Shown here one piece after another: positions 58,990 to 64,000 of a DNA stretch of 64,000 bases. This stretch comes from Leptotrichia sp. OH3620_COT-345 (GTDB lineage: Bacteria; Fusobacteriota; Fusobacteriia; Fusobacteriales; Leptotrichiaceae). The notes beneath the pieces were generated by a model that was given only the letters and a program-made list of their open reading frames with translations, was not told where the DNA came from and did not search any database. The first letter of the stretch is position 1; each line of letters begins with the position of its first letter. The position numbers and the translations under genes are program-made. The stretch covers positions 62,001 to 126,000 of the forward strand of contig NZ_RQYW01000005.1 in NCBI RefSeq assembly GCF_003932895.1. The letters run 5' to 3'.

Positions 58990-59780
58990 TGGCGGAATTA
59001 TATCGAAAATACAAAGATGATAAAGAAACAGGGAGTATCAGTAAGCTGGTACTCCTATATCTGAAAAAGTATAATACAGGATATATTCACAGTGTGTTTA
59101 ATCATTCTCTAAATATACGGTTTGGTGAAAATTTAATTCATATTTCAGGAGAAAACAGGGGATTAGTGAGTTTCGGGTGTTCCATATCGGAAAAGAAAGT
59201 AAAAGAACTTATATTAAATGTTGATATAGATAATATTGTAATGAAAAAAGGGGAAAGTTTGCTTTTTTATAAGCGGTCGGGAATTGAAAAATTAAATCTT
59301 TCAGGATTAAAGACAATAAATTTAGAAATCAAAAATATAAAAAAATCAGAAGGAATATTGAAAAAAATATTCGAATATCTGAAAAATATAGATTTTAATC
59401 AGAAAACAGGAATAAAAACAGATAAAGTTATAAAATATTTACAAAACGGAATTACGACGGAAAGCCAGAAATATTTAACAGGAAGAGGAAAAGGACTTAC
59501 TCCAAGTGGTGATGATATTTTACTCGGATATGGTTTAGTATCCTGTATATATGTTGAAAATGTCAAACTGATATATGGGGATTTGACTACAGATATAAGT
59601 AGACAGTATTTTGATGCATTTAACAGAGGCTATGTAAATCAAACTTTATTTGAATTATTTTCCGGAAATATTGAAAATTCAGTTTCAAATATTACTAAAA
59701 TAGGGCATACTTCAGGATATGACATATTATTCGGAATTTTTTTGGGAATAAAAAATCTTTTGGAAAAATGGAGGAAATAA
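58989..59780 (+). CDS. DUF2877 (YlbF/AllH-like) protein
   Basis: A 263-residue protein. The DUF2877 signature is GRGKGLTPSGDDILLGYGL (about 163-181); the C-terminal helix GHTSGYDILFGIFLGIK is also conserved. In E. coli the homologue YlbF works with FdrA and YlbE. ATG 58989 overlaps the stop of the fusion gene (TAATG), so the products are made in coupled amounts, as expected for subunits of one enzyme. The N-terminal 100 residues are less conserved. Confidence 0.85.
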   Translation: MAELYRKYKDDKETGSISKLVLLYLKKYNTGYIHSVFNHSLNIRFGENLIHISGENRGLVSFGCSISEKKVKELILNVDIDNIVMKKGESLLFYKRSGIEKLNLSGLKTINLEIKNIKKSEGILKKIFEYLKNIDFNQKTGIKTDKVIKYLQNGITTESQKYLTGRGKGLTPSGDDILLGYGLVSCIYVENVKLIYGDLTTDISRQYFDAFNRGYVNQTLFELFSGNIENSVSNITKIGHTSGYDILFGIFLGIKNLLEKWRK

Positions 59781-59781
59781 G

Positions 59782-61050
59782 ATGAGCAGTATGTTGGAAA
59801 AACGATATAAAGCGATGAACGTATCGGAGCGTTATTGGTGGAAAGTAGTGGCATTATGTTTTGTAGGATGGATTTTAATGTATGCTGACAGAACAATTTT
59901 AAATCCTGTTATGGGAAAAATAGCAGAGCAATTTAACTTAAGTAATACTCAGTTGGGAGCTCTTAACAGTGTATTTTTCCTGACTTATGCAATAATGCAG
60001 ATTCCTTTCGGGATAGCGGGAGATATTATAGGAAGAAGAATTGTAATTACACTTGGATTTATATTATTTGGAGTAGGTACATTTTTAAGCGGAATAGCAA
60101 GTGGAATAGGGATTTTAATGATTTATCGTGCTATAACGGGAATAGGTGAAGGAGCATATTATGGACCTCAGTATGCATTATCAGGAGAGGCGATACCGGC
60201 TAAAAGTTTGACTTTGGGAACAGCTATAATAAATAGCGGTATGGCATTTGGAACTTCGGGAGGATATCTTCTTTCAAGTTATTTAGTTCTTGAAAAGGGA
60301 AATCACTGGAGTTTACCATTTTTCATTATGTCGGTTCCTACTATTATAATAGGGATAATGTTTATGTTTTTAAAAGAAAGAGTTATAAAGCCAGAAGATG
60401 CTGACAAAAAGAAAGAAGAAGTCAATAAAGAGGAAACTGTAAAAGCTAAAAAATCCGGATTGTCAGTATTTAAGAATAAAAACTTGTTATGTGCATTCCT
60501 GTTACTTTTCTGTTCAATTTATGCAAATTTTGTAATACTTACATGGTTACCTAAGTTTTTACAGGCTGAAAGAGGATTTGAAGGGACAAGTGTCGGATTT
60601 ATAGCTTCATTGGTTCCATGGGCTTCAGTACCGGGAGCATTGATAATTTCAAGACTGTCAGATAAGCTTAAAAAGACAAAATTGTTTGTTTTCTCTTTAG
60701 TTCCTTTGGCATTAATTTCCACATTCGGAATGGCGTTTGTAACAGATAGGGGATTACTCATATTTATGCTTATATTATACGGATTAACGGGAAAATTGGC
60801 ATTGGATCCTATATTAGTAGCGTATGTAACGAAAAATTCTCCTAAAGAAGCCTTGGGAACAGCTTTAAGTGCATACAATTTTATAGGTATGTCGGCAGCG
60901 ATTACAGCACCTATCGTAACAGGATGGATAGCGGATAAGTTCGGTTCAATGCAAGCAGGATTTTATCTTGCAGCAGTTCTTTTACTTGTAGGTATGTTTA
61001 TATTCAGTGCAGCAAGTGAAAGTGGAAGTCAGGAAAGTGTTAAAGCATAG
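59782..61050 (+). CDS. MFS transporter (anion:cation symporter-like)
   Basis: A 422-residue carrier with twelve membrane helices and a cytosolic loop of charged residues in the middle (about 205-230). The MFS loop 2-3 motif reads GIAGDIIGRRIV, after YADRTILNPVMGKIAEQFNLS and LGALNSVFFLTYAIMQIPFG, the pattern of the ACS family that moves carboxylate anions. GGAGG precedes ATG 59782, 2 bases after the DUF2877 gene. Its place in the operon suggests import of a ureido acid or related organic anion; the substrate is inferred only. Confidence 0.85.
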   Translation: MSSMLEKRYKAMNVSERYWWKVVALCFVGWILMYADRTILNPVMGKIAEQFNLSNTQLGALNSVFFLTYAIMQIPFGIAGDIIGRRIVITLGFILFGVGTFLSGIASGIGILMIYRAITGIGEGAYYGPQYALSGEAIPAKSLTLGTAIINSGMAFGTSGGYLLSSYLVLEKGNHWSLPFFIMSVPTIIIGIMFMFLKERVIKPEDADKKKEEVNKEETVKAKKSGLSVFKNKNLLCAFLLLFCSIYANFVILTWLPKFLQAERGFEGTSVGFIASLVPWASVPGALIISRLSDKLKKTKLFVFSLVPLALISTFGMAFVTDRGLLIFMLILYGLTGKLALDPILVAYVTKNSPKEALGTALSAYNFIGMSAAITAPIVTGWIADKFGSMQAGFYLAAVLLLVGMFIFSAASESGSQESVKA

Positions 61051-61111
61051 AAAAAGTTAAAGAAGATTGAAAAGGGATAAAAAATAATATATTTTATATG
61101 AGGTGAGATAA

Positions 61112-62179
61112 ATGAGTGATGTAGTTATAGTATCGCCAAAGGAATTACACAATCTTATTCAAAATAAATTGGAAAAAGCGGGATTGAAATCGGAACATGC
61201 AGATGAAGTGGCAAGGCATTTGGTATTTGCCGACAGCTGCGGTATTCATTCACATGGGGCTGTCCGTGTAGATTATTATGCTGAAAGAATAGCAAAAAAA
61301 GGGGTTACTATAGAACCGGAAATGTATTTTGAAAAAACGGGACCGAGTACAGGGATTTTCCATGGAGATAATGCAATTGGACAATATGTTGCCAATGAGG
61401 CATTGAAATATGCCATAGAGATGGCAAAAGAAACGGGAGTATCTGTAGTTGGAGTTTCAAAATTAAGTCATAGTGGAACCATGGCTTACTATTTAGAAGA
61501 AATTACAGCAAATGACCTTATAGGTATTTCTATCTGTCAATCAGACCCTATGGTAGTACCTTTTGGCGGAAGAGAACCTTATTACGGAACAAATCCTATA
61601 GGATTTGGAGCACCGTCTGCCGGGAAATTACCTATTATATTTGATATGGCAACTTCCGTTCAGGCATGGGGGAAAATTCTGGATGCCCGTTCAAAAAATC
61701 TTGAAATTCCTGATACATGGGCAGTGGATAGAAGAGGTGTACCTACTACAAATCCTCAAGATGTGGGAGCGTTATTACCTATTTCAGGACCGAAAGGATA
61801 CGGTTTGATGATGATGGTAGATATTCTTTCAGGATTAATGTTAGGATTGCCTTTCGGAGGACATGTATCGTCAATGTATGATAAAATGTCTGAAGGAAGA
61901 GATTTAGGTCACACATTTATAATAATTGATCCTGCGAAATTTATGGACATAAATAAATTTAAAGAAAATATAGCAAAAACCCAGGAAGAACTTCACAATA
62001 TTCCTGCAGCTGAAGGATTTAAACAAGTTTATTATCCGGGAGAAACATCTCAACTTACATATGAAAAATATCAGAAAGAAGGAATTCCTGTTGAAAAGGG
62101 GATATATGAATATTTAATTAGCGACATAGTCCATTACGATAAATTCGGAGGACAGAGTGCTTTTGCAAGTAAAAAATAA
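61112..62179 (+). CDS. allD: Ureidoglycolate dehydrogenase (AllD-like)
   Basis: An NAD-dependent enzyme of the malate/L-lactate dehydrogenase type, 355 residues. It follows E. coli AllD closely along its length: ADSCGIHSHGAVRVDYYAERI, SICQSDPMVVPFGG, YYGTNPIGF, FDMATSVQAWGKILDARS, IPDTWAVDRRGVPTTNP, GPKGYGLMMMVDILSG and a final YLISD. Active-site residues His46, His48, Arg52 and His120 match AllD His42, His44, Arg48 and His116 by alignment from memory. AllD oxidises ureidoglycolate to oxalurate, the substrate of the FdrA-YlbE-YlbF enzyme, so the operon forms a two-step route. GAGGTGAG precedes ATG 61112. Confidence 0.88.
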   Translation: MSDVVIVSPKELHNLIQNKLEKAGLKSEHADEVARHLVFADSCGIHSHGAVRVDYYAERIAKKGVTIEPEMYFEKTGPSTGIFHGDNAIGQYVANEALKYAIEMAKETGVSVVGVSKLSHSGTMAYYLEEITANDLIGISICQSDPMVVPFGGREPYYGTNPIGFGAPSAGKLPIIFDMATSVQAWGKILDARSKNLEIPDTWAVDRRGVPTTNPQDVGALLPISGPKGYGLMMMVDILSGLMLGLPFGGHVSSMYDKMSEGRDLGHTFIIIDPAKFMDINKFKENIAKTQEELHNIPAAEGFKQVYYPGETSQLTYEKYQKEGIPVEKGIYEYLISDIVHYDKFGGQSAFASKK

Positions 62180-62221
62180 TTATAGTTTACTCCTAAAATA
62201 TAAGAAAAGGAGAGATAATAA

Positions 62222-63481
62222 ATGCCTGAAAATAAAAAAATGTTTCATTTGTCATTAACTAATCAGATATTGATAGCTACTTTTGGAGGTATTATATTCG
62301 GAGGTATTGTTGGAGAATGGTCCTCAAATTTAAAGGTGTTTGGAGATATATTTTTAAGACTTATCCAAATGTCTGTTATAATGTTAGTTATGTCTGCCGT
62401 TATAGTAGCAGTAGGTAGAGGAAACAGCAGTGATACTGGAAAAATGAGTATTCATACTTTTAAATGGATCATATTTTTTACTCTTATTTCGGCTTTTATG
62501 GGAGCGGGACTTGCATATCTCATTCAGCCCGGAACAGGAGTTGCACATATGACTGAAGTAGGTAAAAATGTAACAACTGCGGGTCCGATTCAGGACAGCT
62601 CACTAAAAGATACAATACTTGCTTTTTTTACGACAAATGTATTTTCAGCTATGGCAAGCAGTGCAATGGTACCATGTATAATATTTTCGCTGTTTTTTGG
62701 AACAGCAATGTCTCAATATATAAAAGATACAGGAAAAACTATTATTTTAGACTGGGTTACGGCTATTAATGAAATTATAGTTAATATAATAAAAAATGTA
62801 ATGAAAATATCACCTATAGGAATATTTTGTCTATTAGCGGATGTGACAGGAAGTAAAGGATTTACAGTAGTAATACCTATGATAAAATTTCTTGGGATAT
62901 TAATTATAGGAGGGATTCTCCAATTAATAATTTATGGTTTTATGACAGCTTTCATATGTAAAGTAAGTCCGTTTAAAATGCCTAAGAAATTTGCCAAAAT
63001 GTCTATTATAGCTCTTACAACTACATCAAGTGCCATAACCCTTCCTACAAAAATGGAAGATTCGGTGACAAAATTCGGCGTCAGCAGAAAAGTAGCCGAT
63101 TTTACAGGGCCGATAACAATGTCTATGAATTCATCAGGCTGGGCATTATGTAATGTCACTGCAATATTTTTCATGGCTCAATTTTCAGGAGTACATCTTA
63201 CAACTTATCAGATGGTAATGGCTGTAATACTTTCCTGTTTGATGTGTATGGGTAGTGTTGTTGTACCGGGGGGAGCAATTATAGTTTATACATTTTTAGC
63301 AACTTCTATGGGGCTACCTCTTGACAGTATAGCTGTTCTTATAGGAATAGACTGGTTCTCAGGAATGTTCAGAACGTTAAATAATGTTGATATAGATGTA
63401 TATGTCGCTATGCTTGTGGCAAATAAAATAAATGAATTTGACAGAGATGTGTATAATGATCTTAAAATTGTAGAATATTAA
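62222..63481 (+). CDS. Dicarboxylate/amino acid:cation symporter family (DAACS) carrier
   Basis: A 419-residue carrier of the GltP/DctA fold with about eight helices and two hairpin loops. Hairpin 1 reads TTTSSAITLPTKM; the C-terminal helix reads DWFSGMFRTLNNVDIDV. Compared with the aspartate transporter GltPh, Arg397, Thr398, Asn401 and Asp405 have counterparts, but Asp394, which holds the substrate amino group, is Gly, and the NMDGT motif is NSSGW. A substrate without an amino group is therefore likely. GGAGAG precedes ATG 62222. Last gene of the operon; an organic acid linked to the pathway is the probable cargo. Confidence 0.85.
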   Translation: MPENKKMFHLSLTNQILIATFGGIIFGGIVGEWSSNLKVFGDIFLRLIQMSVIMLVMSAVIVAVGRGNSSDTGKMSIHTFKWIIFFTLISAFMGAGLAYLIQPGTGVAHMTEVGKNVTTAGPIQDSSLKDTILAFFTTNVFSAMASSAMVPCIIFSLFFGTAMSQYIKDTGKTIILDWVTAINEIIVNIIKNVMKISPIGIFCLLADVTGSKGFTVVIPMIKFLGILIIGGILQLIIYGFMTAFICKVSPFKMPKKFAKMSIIALTTTSSAITLPTKMEDSVTKFGVSRKVADFTGPITMSMNSSGWALCNVTAIFFMAQFSGVHLTTYQMVMAVILSCLMCMGSVVVPGGAIIVYTFLATSMGLPLDSIAVLIGIDWFSGMFRTLNNVDIDVYVAMLVANKINEFDRDVYNDLKIVEY

Positions 63482-63651
63482 AATTCTATATGGGATTTCT
63501 ATATAAGTATGCAGTAAAAAGTTAATTTTTATTATGTAGAGACTCGATGTCAAGAAAGATAAAATATATAAAAACTTTAAAAATTTAAGCTGTATTAATT
63601 TTTTAATTTTTTGTTTATATATTAAATATAAATTATTTAAAAATACAGATT

Positions 63652-63694
63652 AAGAAAAAACCGCCTTCAGAATATTTTCGGGCGGTTTCTTTTT
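63652..63694. terminator. Bidirectional terminator between convergent genes
   Basis: AAAAACCGCC pairs with GGCGGTTTCTTTTT across a 15-base loop; A- and T-runs on both sides serve both directions. It separates the operon from the YciI-like gene. Confidence 0.85.
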
Positions 63695-63710
63695 AAACCT
63701 TATAAAATAC

Positions 63711-64000
63711 TTATTTAATAAATGTTTCAAATTTTTCTGCATATTTTGCAGGGGTAAATTCAATTATTTCAAAATCTGCAAGTTCATTTATGTAGAAGGG
63801 ATCTTCTTTTAAAATAGCTTCCAGTTCTTCTTTTGTAACATTATGAGCTAATATTACACCTCCAACCGGAGGAGTCTGCCTTCCTGAAACAATAAATTTT
63901 CCTGTTTTGTAATATATATCTAAAAAATCCAGATGTGCCGGGCGAAATTTACTTATTTCATCTAATGGTTTTTTATAAGTCAGTATTGCTATAAATATAT
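63711..64000 (-). CDS. YciI-like protein, 5' partial
   Basis: The minus-strand frame is open from the window end to TAA at 63713-63711, giving 95 visible residues; the start lies outside. IFIAILTYKKPLDEISKFRPAHLDFLD at the visible start and GKFIVSGRQTPPVGGVILAH followed by EAILKEDPFYINELADFEIIEFTP are typical of the YciI family (ferredoxin-like alpha/beta barrel with a conserved His-Asp pair, here HLD). Most members have no proven activity. Confidence 0.88.
   Translation of the reverse strand, partial: IFIAILTYKKPLDEISKFRPAHLDFLDIYYKTGKFIVSGRQTPPVGGVILAHNVTKEELEAILKEDPFYINELADFEIIEFTPAKYAEKFETFIK

Overview
The window is a strongly AT-rich bacterial chromosome segment. Genes are tightly packed, nearly all on the plus strand, with good Shine-Dalgarno sites and several TTG or GTG starts. 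The gene set fits a fermentative, low-GC bacterium of the Fusobacteriota, most likely the Leptotrichiaceae (Leptotrichia-like). That assignment is inference from composition, gene content, the Na+-type ATP synthase c subunit and the DapH lysine branch. No 16S rRNA gene is present to settle it.

Layout. 1-693: 3' part of a BPL_N (amidotransferase-like) gene. 868-10806: an information-processing block, rpoC-remA-gmk-rpoZ-dnaG-rpoD-degenerate sigma paralogue-NIF3. 11232-12138: a decayed ORF, a tiny lipoprotein and the RNase P RNA with its terminator. 12406-18297: nadK-recN-xer recombinase-membrane protein-YueI-like-murA. 18298-20998: AT-rich DNA holding a membrane J-domain gene and two very small genes. 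20999-31160: a complete galactose unit (ROK regulator, mglBAC transporter, galK, galM, galE, galT). 31553-36099: TPR protein, threonine aldolase, Cof phosphatase, a pseudogene, tpiA, secG. 36735-44810: a methyltransferase followed by the whole F-type ATP synthase operon. 44896-47971: a DUF4912 protein and, on the minus strand, a small membrane protein behind a broken gene. 48228-54780: dapB-dapH-TPR protein and recA-recX-plsC-rdgB, then a frameshifted DJ-1/PfpI gene. 55045-63481: a divergently regulated operon. 63711-64000: a convergent YciI-like gene cut by the window end.

The most interesting region is 55045-63481. A GntR-family regulator faces an operon encoding an FdrA-YlbE (DUF1116) fusion, a DUF2877/YlbF protein, an MFS carrier, an AllD-type ureidoglycolate dehydrogenase and a DAACS-family carrier with unusual binding-site residues. 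The E. coli relatives form the late allantoin pathway (ureidoglycolate to oxalurate, then carbamoyl transfer giving oxamate and carbamoyl phosphate). Here that part stands alone, with two transporters and no allantoinase, ureidoglycolate-forming gene or carbamate kinase in the window. The other notable points are a DnaG primase that has lost all four zinc ligands and, two genes downstream, a degenerate sigma-70 paralogue next to rpoD. Four genes are visibly decayed, which points either to ongoing gene loss or to homopolymer indels in the assembly.
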